From assembly GCA_028818755.1 (NCBI GenBank), contig JAPPNF010000156.1, positions 100,453-164,452 of the forward strand: DNA of 64,000 nt, in the 5' to 3' direction. Below, one piece after another: positions 29,494-39,171 of this stretch. Numbering within the stretch: position 1 is the stretch's first letter; every line of letters starts with the position of its first letter. The position numbers and the translations under genes were made by a program. Below the pieces are notes generated by a model. It saw only the letters and a list, made by a program, of their open reading frames with translations, was not told the origin of the DNA and did not search any database. The DNA is from Deltaproteobacteria bacterium (GTDB taxonomy: Bacteria > Desulfobacterota > Binatia > UBA9968 > JAJDTQ01).

Positions 29494-30708
29494 ATGAAGG
29501 CACTGGAAGGTCTCAAGGTGGTGGAGGCCGCCGCGTACGCGGCCGGCCCGGTGGTGGGCAAGCATCTGGTGGACCAGGGGGCCACGGTGGTGCACGTGGA
29601 ATCGCGCACGCGTCCCGACGGCTTCCGCACCCACTATCCGCCCTACAAGGACAACATCCACGGGCTCAACCGTTCGGGACTGTTCGCGCTGTGCAACAGC
29701 GAGAAGCTGGGCATCACGCTGAACCTGAAGAAGGGTCCGGAGGCGCTGGCGCTGGCCAAGCGCATCGTGAGCTGGGCGGACGTTCTGGTGGAGAATTTCA
29801 GCCCCGGCACCATCGGCCGGCTGGGCCTGGGGTACGAGACCCTGAGGGAGGTCAACCCGCGGCTCATCATGCTGAGCAGCTCCAACCTGGGGCAGAGCGG
29901 ACCCCACGCCCACCATCCCGGCTTCGGCTCCCAGCTTTCCTCCCTGGCGGGCTTCACCAATCTCACCGGATACCGGGACGGGTCGCCGCAGATCCTCTAC
30001 GGCCCTTACATCGACTACATCGCCGTGGGCTACGGTGTGGTGGCGGTGCTGGCGGCGCTGGAGTACCGGGAAGCTACCGGGCGCGGACAGCACATCGACC
30101 TGGCGCAGTACGAGACCGGGCTCCAGTACCTCGCGCCGCTGCTGCTCGATTACACTGTCAACGGCAACATCGCCGTTCGCGACGGCAACCGTCACCCCGA
30201 GGCCGTGCCCCACGGCGCGTTTCCCTGCGCCGGCGACGACAACTGGTGCGTCCTCAGCGTGGCCTCGGACGAACAGTGGCGGGCGCTGTGCCAGGCCATG
30301 GACCGGCCGGACTGGGGCGGCCGGGACGAGTACGCCACCGCCGAGCGGCGGCGGAAGCGGGCGGACGAGCTGGAAACGCACATCGGCGAGTGGACCCGCC
30401 GGTTCGAGGCCCGCGACCTGGTGGAGAAGCTCCAGGCCGCGGGCGTGCCGGCGGGCGTGGTGAACGGCATGGACCAGGTCTACGACGACCCGCAACTCGT
30501 GCACCGTGGCCAGTGGAACCGCATGGACCATCCGGAGATCGGCACCATGTCGTATCAGCGCGCGCCCTTTACCCTGTCCGAAAGCGACGGCGGCCCGGAC
30601 CGACGCGACCCCCTGCTAGGCGAGCACAACGAGCACTTCTACCGCGAGCTGCTGGGGCTCTCGGAGGAGGAGTTCGAGACGTTCACGCAGGAAGGTATTA
30701 TTGATTAG
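29494..30708 (+). CDS. CaiB/BaiF family CoA-transferase
   Basis: MKALEGLKVVEAAAYAAGPVVGKHLVDQGATVVHVESRTRPDGFR; LGITLNLKKGPEALALAKRIV. Confidence 0.93.
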   Translation: MKALEGLKVVEAAAYAAGPVVGKHLVDQGATVVHVESRTRPDGFRTHYPPYKDNIHGLNRSGLFALCNSEKLGITLNLKKGPEALALAKRIVSWADVLVENFSPGTIGRLGLGYETLREVNPRLIMLSSSNLGQSGPHAHHPGFGSQLSSLAGFTNLTGYRDGSPQILYGPYIDYIAVGYGVVAVLAALEYREATGRGQHIDLAQYETGLQYLAPLLLDYTVNGNIAVRDGNRHPEAVPHGAFPCAGDDNWCVLSVASDEQWRALCQAMDRPDWGGRDEYATAERRRKRADELETHIGEWTRRFEARDLVEKLQAAGVPAGVVNGMDQVYDDPQLVHRGQWNRMDHPEIGTMSYQRAPFTLSESDGGPDRRDPLLGEHNEHFYRELLGLSEEEFETFTQEGIID

Positions 30709-30800
30709 GAACGTCTCCAACCAAGGTGCGTTCGGAGGCTTGAAAATCCGCCCAGTAGTGGCATAATATGCCAATAATGCCATTTGAAGGGGGGTGGACT

Positions 30801-31106
30801 GTGCCGACACGCAACGTCGTTCTAACGGATCATCAGACACGCTTCATCGGGCAGATGGTCAAGTCCGGCCGCTATCAGAACGCCAGCGAGGTGTTACGCG
30901 AGGGAATCCGGCTAGTGGAGCGGCAGGAGGCGGAAGACGAGGCCCGTCTAAAGGCGTTGCGTGAAGCCGCCAACGTGGGCTTGGCTGACATCGATGCGGG
31001 ACGTTTCGAGAGCTTTGACACATCGGAGTCGCTTCGGCGTCACCTTGAAGCTTTGGCCGAAGAAGCCGTCGTCGCCAAGGGTGCCGGGCCAGACGATGAG
31101 AGATGA
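30801..31106 (+). CDS. ParD/CopG-like type II antitoxin
   Basis: RNVVLTDHQTRFIGQMVKSGRYQNASEVLREGIRLVERQE; GTG start at 30801; overlaps the downstream toxin by 4 nt. Confidence 0.85.
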   Translation: MPTRNVVLTDHQTRFIGQMVKSGRYQNASEVLREGIRLVERQEAEDEARLKALREAANVGLADIDAGRFESFDTSESLRRHLEALAEEAVVAKGAGPDDER

Positions 31107-31468
31107 CGGAACATCAGAGATGGCGCATTCGTCTTGCGGCGGCAGCCAAGGCAGACCTCCGGAGCATCCTGCGCTGGACTGCTCAGCATTTCGGCGAAAT
31201 ACAGGCTCGCATTTACGCGGACACCTTGGGGGCGGCTATTGATGATCTTGCGGAAGGCCCACGCGTCACCGGCGCCAGGGAACGCAGCGATATCGCCAAG
31301 GGAGTCATGACCCTGCACGTCGCTCGTGGAGGGCGGAAGGGCCGGCACTTCGTCCTGTATCGCGTCAATACCCAAGGTCCCACGCAAGTCATCGACGTGC
31401 TCCGTTTGCTGCACGACTCCATGGATCTGTCACGTCATATAGAGCGAGACGACGACGAAAATCACTGA
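31103..31468 (+). CDS. ParE/RelE family toxin
   Basis: WRIRLAAAAKADLRSILRWTAQHFGEIQARIYADTL. Confidence 0.85.
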   Translation: MTEHQRWRIRLAAAAKADLRSILRWTAQHFGEIQARIYADTLGAAIDDLAEGPRVTGARERSDIAKGVMTLHVARGGRKGRHFVLYRVNTQGPTQVIDVLRLLHDSMDLSRHIERDDDENH

Positions 31469-31516
31469 AGGGACGGTGGAAGTCTCAACGATCGCTTCTC
31501 CGTTCCGTGGTCGGAC

Positions 31517-31990
31517 GTGACCATGTTCGAGTTGAACGAAACAGCGCTTGCCAGTGTCAAGGCCCATGCCGTGAAGACCTATCCCGAGGAATGCTGTGGC
31601 GTCATCCTCAGAGGTGTCGGCGGCGACGAGGTCCATCGGCTCGTCAACATCCAGAACCGGCTGCACGCCACCGATCCCGAGACCTTCCCCAGAGACGCCC
31701 GGATCGCCTACACCATGGACCCGAAAGAATTGGAGGCGGTCCTCAAGCAGGCGGAGCAAAGGGGCGTGTCTCTGAAGGCCGTCTATCATTCCCACCCGGA
31801 CCACGACGCCTATTTCTCCGCCGAGGACAAGGCGTGCGCCACGCCCTTCGGCGAGCCCACCTACCCGGACGCCGCTCAGATCGTAGTCTCGGTCATGAGC
31901 GGCAATGTCGGCCGAGTGGCGGTGTTCGCCTGGAATCCTGACGTCGAGGATTACGTCGAAACTTCGCTGAAGAGAGTCGCCGACCGTTGA
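31517..31990 (+). CDS. JAMM/Mov34-MPN family metallopeptidase
   Basis: YPEECCGVILRG and YHSHPDHDAYFSAEDKACA (HxHPx7SxxD). Confidence 0.85.
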   Translation: MTMFELNETALASVKAHAVKTYPEECCGVILRGVGGDEVHRLVNIQNRLHATDPETFPRDARIAYTMDPKELEAVLKQAEQRGVSLKAVYHSHPDHDAYFSAEDKACATPFGEPTYPDAAQIVVSVMSGNVGRVAVFAWNPDVEDYVETSLKRVADR

Positions 31991-32844
31991 AGCCCGAGCA
32001 TCACAGCCTCGATGTTCGAGGGCTTCGGGTGCATTGGGTCGAGTGGGGCGAGCGGGGACCGTACCCGGTCATTCTGATCCACGGCTTCCGTGATCATTGC
32101 CGGACCTGGGATTTTCTCGTCGCGGAGTTGCTCGCGATTCTTCCGGACCTGTGGCTGGTGGCGCCGGACTGCCGGGGTCACGGCGACAGCGGCTGGGTCG
32201 GCGCTGGAGGCTACTACCACTTCTTCGACTATCTGATGGACCTCGATTCCCTCGTGGGGCATCTTGGCGTCCCGAACGTGCGGTTGGTCGGTCACTCCAT
32301 GGGCGGTACCATTGCCTGCCTGTACGCGGGGACACATCCCGAGCGTATCTCGAAGCTCGCGTTGGTGGAAGGGTTGGGGCCGCCGGACATGTCGTTCGCC
32401 GACGCTCCCCGCCGCGCGGCGCGGTGGCTGGACGAGGTTCCGGCCGTGAGGGAGGGTCCCGGTTACGCGAGCCTGGAGGAGGCCGCCGATCGCCTGCGGC
32501 GCGCCTACCCCAGGCTTACCGCGGAGCGGGCGCGCCATCTGGCGTGTCACGGCATGCACCGGACTGAGGCGGGCGCATGGCAATGGAAGTTTGATCCGCT
32601 CCACCGGACCACCTCGCCGCAACCCTTTTACCTCGAGCAGTTCCGCGAGTTCCTGCGCCACGTCACCTGTCCGACCCTGGTGGTTCAAGGCGCCGAGAGC
32701 GAGCATCGCGCGCGCGGCGATATCCAGGCGCGGTACGGCTGGCTGCCGCGTGCCGATCTCGTGATCTTGCACGGCGCCGGCCATATGGTTCAACAAGACA
32801 ACCCCGAGGCCCTGGCCCGGACGCTGGCACCTTTCCTGGCATGA
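31987..32844 (+). CDS. Alpha/beta hydrolase
   Basis: LIHGFRDHCRTWDFL, LVGHSMGGTIACLYAG, GAGHMVQQDNP; TTG start overlaps the JAMM stop. Confidence 0.85.
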   Translation: MKPEHHSLDVRGLRVHWVEWGERGPYPVILIHGFRDHCRTWDFLVAELLAILPDLWLVAPDCRGHGDSGWVGAGGYYHFFDYLMDLDSLVGHLGVPNVRLVGHSMGGTIACLYAGTHPERISKLALVEGLGPPDMSFADAPRRAARWLDEVPAVREGPGYASLEEAADRLRRAYPRLTAERARHLACHGMHRTEAGAWQWKFDPLHRTTSPQPFYLEQFREFLRHVTCPTLVVQGAESEHRARGDIQARYGWLPRADLVILHGAGHMVQQDNPEALARTLAPFLA

Positions 32845-32882
32845 CCCGGGGCATTCGGCTTGCGGTTTGAAATGCCCATTCG

Positions 32883-33200
32883 ATGTTGCTACCGTGCGAG
32901 CCAGGGAGAGCAATCGTGGGGAACGACGTAAGACTGTTCCTGCGGGCGGGAGAGCAGGTCAAGCACAACCGCAACCTCCAGTGGGGCGTCGGAATCGTGG
33001 AGGAAGTGATGACCTCCAATGTACCCGGCGGCACCTGCCTCGCCCGGATCCGCTTCCAGGACGGCCGCCTCCGCGTCTTCCACAACGACCTCGATAACGA
33101 AGGCTGCTGCTACTACTTCGGCATCCGCCACTACGACGATCCCAACCACAAGAGCGTCCGCCGCCAGCTCCTGGCATACTTCGATTCCGAAGACTGCTGA
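32883..33200 (+). CDS. Hypothetical protein, possibly DUF3553-like
   Basis: LFLRAGEQVKHNRNLQWGVGIVEEVMTSNVPGGTCLARIRFQDGRLRVFHNDL. Confidence 0.5.
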   Translation: MLLPCEPGRAIVGNDVRLFLRAGEQVKHNRNLQWGVGIVEEVMTSNVPGGTCLARIRFQDGRLRVFHNDLDNEGCCYYFGIRHYDDPNHKSVRRQLLAYFDSEDC

Positions 33201-33311
33201 TCGCCACCTCGCCCAATACGGAAAGGGGCGACCGGATTGGCCGCCCCTCGATAGCGAGTAACGTAACGGGACTCCCGGTAACACCTGTGTGCCGCCGGGA
33301 TAGTTGGATTG

Positions 33312-34040
33312 CTAGCCCGACAGATTGGCCTTGAAGAAATCCGACGTTCGCTGCCAGGCGTCGGCCGCGGCTTCGGGATGCCAACGGTCGGCGTTGGTGT
33401 TGTTGTTGAAGGCGTGCTTGGCGCCGTCGCCGTGGATCTTGAGGTCGATGCTCTTGTCGTGTTTGGCCAGCTCGGCCTTCAGGGGCTCGATGCCGGGCAT
33501 GATGTTGGGATCGTCCTCGGCGTAGTTCCCCATGAGAGGGCAGGTGATGTTGGCCACCTGCTCCAGCGGATCGGGGTTGCGGCCATAGTACACCACCGCG
33601 GCGTTGAGCTGGTTGCACTTGGTGGCGAAGTTGAGCGACTGGCCGCCGCCCCAGCAGTAGCCCACCACGCCCACCTTGCCGTTGGCGAAGCCCTGGCTCT
33701 TGAGATATTCGAGCGTGCTCGTCAGGTCTTCCACGCAGCCGCCCGGATCCAGGCTCCGGATGGCCGCGATGGCGTCCTGCGACGTCGTGTACTGCCCGGT
33801 GCCGCCGGTGCGCTGTAACAGGTCCGGCGCCAGCGCGGCGAAGCCCTCCTTGGCGAAGTGCCGCGCCACGTCCTTGATGTGGTCCACCAAGCCGACGTTC
33901 TCATGTATCACGATGACCGAGCCCAGGTTGGCGCCGCCCTTGGGCCGCGACAGGTAGCCCGTGCAGCTTCCGTACTCGACCATTCCCGATTCGAGATCGG
34001 GGTCATTCTCGTCGACGAGATAGGGTATGGTATCCGCCAT
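33312..34040 (-). CDS. Dienelactone hydrolase family protein
   Basis: GSVIVIHENVGLVDHIKDVARHFAKEGFAALAPDLL; VGVVGYCWGGGQSLNFA; start ATG at 34040. Confidence 0.9.
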   Translation of the reverse strand: MADTIPYLVDENDPDLESGMVEYGSCTGYLSRPKGGANLGSVIVIHENVGLVDHIKDVARHFAKEGFAALAPDLLQRTGGTGQYTTSQDAIAAIRSLDPGGCVEDLTSTLEYLKSQGFANGKVGVVGYCWGGGQSLNFATKCNQLNAAVVYYGRNPDPLEQVANITCPLMGNYAEDDPNIMPGIEPLKAELAKHDKSIDLKIHGDGAKHAFNNNTNADRWHPEAAADAWQRTSDFFKANLSG

Positions 34041-34077
34041 GAGTGGTATTCCTCCTCGGTGTGAGTGCCGGACTACT

Positions 34078-34242
34078 CTAGTGTCGTGTCCCACGTAACA
34101 GTTGACAAATCTGCTTGTCTTTTTCGTCGTCGGCTGCGTTGCTCTTCCTCGCGTGGTGCCCGCCACTGCTCGTCATCGCGCCTTGCCGACAACGAAAAAT
34201 CCTGCGCATCTTTGTCAATTGTTACGTGGGACACGACACTAG
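34078..34242. mobile_element. MITE-like element with ~32-bp terminal inverted repeats
   Basis: CTAGTGTCGTGTCCCACGTAACAGTTGACAAA at the left; reverse complement with one mismatch (CAATTGACAAA) at the right; 165 bp, non-coding. Confidence 0.85.
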
Positions 34243-34273
34243 TCAACAAGCTCTAAATCGGCAACTGCATCCG

Positions 34274-36445
34274 CTACGCTGCCGCCGGTCGGGACCCTCG
34301 CCTTTTCCTCTGCAGCAGATACAGCCCGGCGAACAGCACCCAGGCGCCGAACTGGACGCCCAGGCGCAGGGTGTCGGCGTCGCCCGACAGGAGGTCGGGC
34401 CGGAAGGCGGCGACGCAGATCACGATCAGCAGCGCGCGCTCGGGCCAGCCGCAACGGTCCGCGAAGAAGCCCTGCATGGCGGCCGCAAAGGCCATCATGG
34501 CCACGAGGCCGTTTACGATCACCCACAAGACGCTGAACAGGTCGTCGAGCCAGATGATGGTGCCGTCCGCGGTGACGCCGGAGATCAGCAACAGCTCCAG
34601 GTTGAAGATGAACACGAACGGCAGGATCGCCGTGCGCAGGTCGTAGGTGAACCCCTGGATACCTGTCCTTATCGGATCGGATCCTGCGATGGCGGACGCC
34701 GCAAAGGCCGCCAGGCCCACCGGCGGCGTGTCGTCGGCCAGGATGCCGAAGTAGAAGACGAACAGGTGGGCCGCCAGCACCGGTATCACCAGGCCCGCCT
34801 GCCCGCCGAGGGTGACTATCACCGGTGCCGTCAGGGTGGCCATGACGATGTAGTTGGCGGTGGTGGGGAGGCCCATGCCCAGGATCAGGCTTGTGAGGGC
34901 GGTCAGCAGCAGCATCAGCACCACGTTGCCCAGGGAGATGATCTCGATGGCCTCTATGAACCGGCTGCTGAGTCCCGTCAGCGTCACGGTGCCGACGATG
35001 ATGCCGGCGGCCGCGGTGGCTACCGCGATGGGCGCCATGTTGCGGGCGCCGGACACGCAGCCCTGCAGGATCTCGCGGACGCTCTGGGCCAGTCCCTGCA
35101 ATATCGCCTGCCCGAGTGATCCGGGTGCCGGGTTGTCCGGAGAGGGTCGAAGGACCGCCGCGCAGCTCTGGACCAGCCGTTGGATGACCATGATGGCCAG
35201 CGTCAACAGAATCGCGTTGAACGCGGCGGAAATCGCGGAGAACCGCAGTATGACCAGCGTGTAGATCAGCGCCAGGATCGGAACGAGGAAGTGGACGCCC
35301 TTGAGGAACGTGGTCCAGAATGGCGGCAGCTCTTCCACGGGTATCGCGGTCAGGTTCAGCTTGAGCGCTTCGAGGTGCACCACGTAGAGCAGGGCGATGT
35401 ATGAGAGCACCGCCGGTATGGCCGCGGCCGTGACGATGTCGATGTACGGGAGCCCCAGAAACTCCGCCATGATGAAGGCGGCGGCGCCCATGACCGGTGG
35501 CAGGAGCTGGCCGTTGGTGCTCGCGCCGACCTCCACCGCCCCGGCCTTGTAGGCCGGAAGCCCTACACGTTTCATCAACGGAATGGTGAAGGTTCCCGTG
35601 GTGGCCACGTTGGCGATGGATGAACCGGACACCATGCCGGTCAGGCCCGATGCCAGCACGGCGGCCTTGGCCGGTCCGCCGCGGAAACGTCCCACCATGG
35701 CGTACGCCACCTGCACGAAGTACTCCGCCGCTCCCGCCCGGTCCAATAGCGCCCCGAACAGCACGAACAGGAAAACGAAGTCCGTGGATACGCCCAGCGG
35801 TACGCCCCAGATGCCGCTGTCCGACAGGTACATGTGGTCGACGATGAACTCGAAGGGGATGCCGGGGTGGGCGAGAAACCTCGGCAGGTACGGTCCGATG
35901 AAGCAGTAGAGCAGGAAGACCGTGCCCAGCGCCGGCAGCGCCAGTCCCAGGGAGCGGCGCGCCGACTCGAGCAGCAGGAGCACGAACGCCGCGCCGATCC
36001 ATACGTCCCGCGTCAACGGGAGGCCGGAACGTTCGATGATCCCTACGTAGTCCCACGCGAGGTAGGCGGTGCCACAGCCCGCCAGGGCCGCGATGATGAA
36101 GTCGTACCAGGGAATCTTTACGGGATCGCGCTTGTGCCGGCCCGGAAACAACTGCTGCATCAGGGCGTTGAAGCGCTCCAGTGTCGCGGTCCGCCGTATG
36201 GCCGGAAAGGCCAGATAGACCAGCAGCACGGCGAAGGTCAGGTGGATGCTGCGGGCGATGATGGAGTTGATGGGATCGTAGGCGATGTAAAGCTGGAACA
36301 GGGACCAGCAGAGCGCAAGCACCCAGAGGAACCCCCCGACCGGCCCGCCGGGAGAACGGGTCTTTCCTTCGCCCTCGCCCAACTCGGCCAACGCTTCGAG
36401 GTCGACGGTCTCGCCGGCAGTGTCGTCGCGATCGGATGAATTCAC
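34274..36445 (-). CDS. TRAP transporter fused permease (4TM/12TM)
   Basis: 723 aa multi-TM; GASTNGQLLPPVMGAAAFIMAEFLG; LGMGLPTTANYIVMATLTAP. Confidence 0.93.
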   Translation of the reverse strand: MNSSDRDDTAGETVDLEALAELGEGEGKTRSPGGPVGGFLWVLALCWSLFQLYIAYDPINSIIARSIHLTFAVLLVYLAFPAIRRTATLERFNALMQQLFPGRHKRDPVKIPWYDFIIAALAGCGTAYLAWDYVGIIERSGLPLTRDVWIGAAFVLLLLESARRSLGLALPALGTVFLLYCFIGPYLPRFLAHPGIPFEFIVDHMYLSDSGIWGVPLGVSTDFVFLFVLFGALLDRAGAAEYFVQVAYAMVGRFRGGPAKAAVLASGLTGMVSGSSIANVATTGTFTIPLMKRVGLPAYKAGAVEVGASTNGQLLPPVMGAAAFIMAEFLGLPYIDIVTAAAIPAVLSYIALLYVVHLEALKLNLTAIPVEELPPFWTTFLKGVHFLVPILALIYTLVILRFSAISAAFNAILLTLAIMVIQRLVQSCAAVLRPSPDNPAPGSLGQAILQGLAQSVREILQGCVSGARNMAPIAVATAAAGIIVGTVTLTGLSSRFIEAIEIISLGNVVLMLLLTALTSLILGMGLPTTANYIVMATLTAPVIVTLGGQAGLVIPVLAAHLFVFYFGILADDTPPVGLAAFAASAIAGSDPIRTGIQGFTYDLRTAILPFVFIFNLELLLISGVTADGTIIWLDDLFSVLWVIVNGLVAMMAFAAAMQGFFADRCGWPERALLIVICVAAFRPDLLSGDADTLRLGVQFGAWVLFAGLYLLQRKRRGSRPAAA

Positions 36446-36561
36446 GGGGTCGCCCGGATAGCCTGAGCCGTTGGTGTTTCCGTCAAGTGAACCGGCCCGG
36501 GGCCGGGCGCCTCCGCCCGCGCCCCGAGCCGTGCGTCATTTCGGGGAAGGAAGCCGGTTGC

Positions 36562-37527
36562 TTACTGCCAGCCCTTCTCCTTGTAGTACTTCATCGCTCC
36601 CGCATGCAACGGAGCCGAGAGGCCGCCCAACATGTCCTTCGGCTGCAGGTGCTTGAAGTTGGCGTACGAGTTGCGGAGCGTGTCGAGGTTCTCGAAGATA
36701 GTCTTGACTACCGTGTACACGGAGTCGGCCGACTCCTTCTCGCCGGTGACGAAGGTCGCCTTCACGGCGTAGGTCGGAACGTCGTTGTCCACGCCCTTGT
36801 AGGTCCCGCCGGGGATCTTGGTCATGACGTAGAAGGGGTTGTCCGCCACCAGCTTCTTGATCGGCGCGGTGTCCACCGGAACGATGTCGATGGCGGTGCT
36901 GTTGGCGATCTCGAGGCCGCCGCCCCACGGCACCCCGATGGTATAGAAGAACGCGTCGATCTTCTTGTCCACCAGCGCGCGGTTGGCCTCGTTCTGCTGC
37001 AGGCCTTCGGCCTTGATGTCCTTGTCCTTGTCGATGCCCGAGAGGCGCAGCACATCCTCAGCGTTGCCCCGCTGTCCCGATCCGGGGTTGCCGATGTTGA
37101 CGCGTTTGCCCTTGAGGTCCGCGATGGTCTTGATGCCCGTGTCCTTGCGGGTGACTAGCATGACCGCCTCGGGATGGACGGTGAAGACCGTGCGCAGTCC
37201 CTTGTCGGCTTTGCCCTTCCAGTTCTTCTTGCCGTTGGCGGCGGCCCAAACCCAGTCCGACTGGGCCACGCCGTAGTTCAGCAGCCCCCGCTGGATGGAC
37301 CTGATGTTGAAGACCGATCCGAGCGCCGGCCGGCCGATGCAGTTGTAGCCCTTGCCGCCCAACTTGTCGTTGACGATCTTGCAGATGTTCAAAGCCACCT
37401 GGTAGTAGACGCCGGTCGTGGAGCCGCCGCCGATAACCAGGAAGTTTTGTGCGGCGGCGTTCGTGGCCGACAGGGCCAGGGTGCCGCACAGTGCCAGACC
37501 GATCATAAACGTGAGTAAACGCTTCAT
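36562..37527 (-). CDS. TAXI family TRAP transporter solute-binding protein
   Basis: Signal peptide, FLVIGGGSTTGVYYQVALNICKIVNDK, VAQSDWVWAA, GKRVNIGNPGSGQRGNAEDVL. Confidence 0.93.
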   Translation of the reverse strand: MKRLLTFMIGLALCGTLALSATNAAAQNFLVIGGGSTTGVYYQVALNICKIVNDKLGGKGYNCIGRPALGSVFNIRSIQRGLLNYGVAQSDWVWAAANGKKNWKGKADKGLRTVFTVHPEAVMLVTRKDTGIKTIADLKGKRVNIGNPGSGQRGNAEDVLRLSGIDKDKDIKAEGLQQNEANRALVDKKIDAFFYTIGVPWGGGLEIANSTAIDIVPVDTAPIKKLVADNPFYVMTKIPGGTYKGVDNDVPTYAVKATFVTGEKESADSVYTVVKTIFENLDTLRNSYANFKHLQPKDMLGGLSAPLHAGAMKYYKEKGWQ

Positions 37528-37757
37528 GAGTGTCCTCCTTCGGTTAGGGTTGCAGTCGTGAAACCTCTTGGAACCAACAGCCGTGTCCATGCCACAACGG
37601 GTAGCGCAATGCAACAGGACCTTTCTGTGAAAGGTGGTTTTGACAAACGGGCAGCGATGGATGCGTCAGTGGATATTTCCGCGTTCCTGCGATAGGAACC
37701 TATGAAACCCCGTGTTTCGGGCAACCCGCCCAGGGTTATCTCATCGTAGCAACGTCC

Positions 37758-39158
37758 ATGGACATTCCGAGCAAGGATGACGGAGCGGTAGAAGTCGCGG
37801 GCATGCTCAGCGTCGAGCAACTGCGGGAAGCCGTGGCCGAGGGCCGGGTCGACACCGTGCTGGTGGCGTTCACCGATCTCTACGGACGGTTCATGGGCAA
37901 ACGGCTGGACGCCGGCTACTTTCTGGACGCGGCGGCCTCCGAGGGCACCCACGCCTGCGACTACCTCCTGACCACGGACATGGAGATGGAGCCGGTCCAG
38001 GGATACCGGCTGGCCAACTGGAAGCGGGGTTACGGCGACTTCCACCTGGTGCCCGACCTGAGCACCCTGCGCCGCCTGAGCTGGCAGGACAAGACCGCGA
38101 TGGTGCTGTGCGACGTCAAGGAGACCGTCTCCCACGAGCTTGTGGCGGAAGCGCCCCGCTCGGTGCTGCACGGGCAACTGCAACGAGCCCGCGCCCTGGG
38201 ATTCGAGGCCATGGCCGCGTCCGAGCTGGAATACTACCTGTTCGAAGACTCGTACCGGCAGGCGTCGGAAAAGCACTATCACGACCTGGTCCCCGCGGGC
38301 GGCTACATCGAGGATTATCACGTGCTCCAGGGATTCCGGGAAGAAGGGTTTCACGGGGCGGCACGGCGCCACCTGCGGGACTCCGGAGTGCCGGTGGAGA
38401 GCTCCAAGGGTGAGTGGGGACCGGGCCAGCACGAGCTCAACGTGCGCTACAGCGACGTCCTGACCATGGCCGATCGCCACTGCGTCTACAAGGAGTGCCT
38501 CAAGGAGGTGGCGGAGCAGATGGGACTGAGCGTCACCTTCATGGCCAAGTACGCGTCGGAGCTGGCGGGCTCGAGCTGTCACATGCACCTGAGCCTGTGG
38601 CGCGACGGCGGCAACGCCTTCGCCGGAAACGGCGGTCAGGGCGGGTTTTCCGAGGTGTTCCGCTGGTTCCTCGGGGGATGGCTGACGCATATGGCCGAGA
38701 CCATGGTGTTCTACGCGCCCACCATCAACGCGTACAAGCGCTACCGGGCGGAGTCCTGGGCTCCCACCGGCATCGCCTGGGGCCACGACAACCGCACGGC
38801 CGGGTTCCGGGTGGTGGGGCAGGGGAGCGGCTGCCGCATCGAATGCCGTGTGCCGGGTGCGGATTGCAACCCCTATCTCGCCTATGCCGCGGCCTTGGCC
38901 GCGGGCATGGACGGCATCCGGCGACGGATCGAGCCGCCCCCCGCGTTCGATGGCAACCTGTACACCGCCGCCGACCTGCTGCAGGTGCCGGGAGCCCTGG
39001 CTGACGCGGTCAACCTGTTCGAGGCCAGCGAGTTCTGCCGGGACAGCTTCGGCCCCGACGTGGTGGAACACTACGCCCATTTCTTTCGCACGGAAGTGCG
39101 GAAGTACCGCGAGGCGGTGACCGACTGGGAAAGGAAACGCTATTTCGAAAGAATCTGA
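37758..39158 (+). CDS. Glutamine synthetase family protein (gamma-glutamyl ligase-like)
   Basis: GPGQHELNVRYSDVLTMADRHCVYKECLKEVA; FMAKYASELAGSSCHMHLSLW; RVPGADCNPYLAYAAALAAG. Confidence 0.92.
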   Translation: MDIPSKDDGAVEVAGMLSVEQLREAVAEGRVDTVLVAFTDLYGRFMGKRLDAGYFLDAAASEGTHACDYLLTTDMEMEPVQGYRLANWKRGYGDFHLVPDLSTLRRLSWQDKTAMVLCDVKETVSHELVAEAPRSVLHGQLQRARALGFEAMAASELEYYLFEDSYRQASEKHYHDLVPAGGYIEDYHVLQGFREEGFHGAARRHLRDSGVPVESSKGEWGPGQHELNVRYSDVLTMADRHCVYKECLKEVAEQMGLSVTFMAKYASELAGSSCHMHLSLWRDGGNAFAGNGGQGGFSEVFRWFLGGWLTHMAETMVFYAPTINAYKRYRAESWAPTGIAWGHDNRTAGFRVVGQGSGCRIECRVPGADCNPYLAYAAALAAGMDGIRRRIEPPPAFDGNLYTAADLLQVPGALADAVNLFEASEFCRDSFGPDVVEHYAHFFRTEVRKYREAVTDWERKRYFERI

Positions 39159-39171
39159 CACGAACACTCCG

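Noticed and set aside
34115-35119. 334-aa plus-strand ORF running out of the MITE
   Set aside because: Antisense to the TRAP permease with no recognisable domain; composition artefact.
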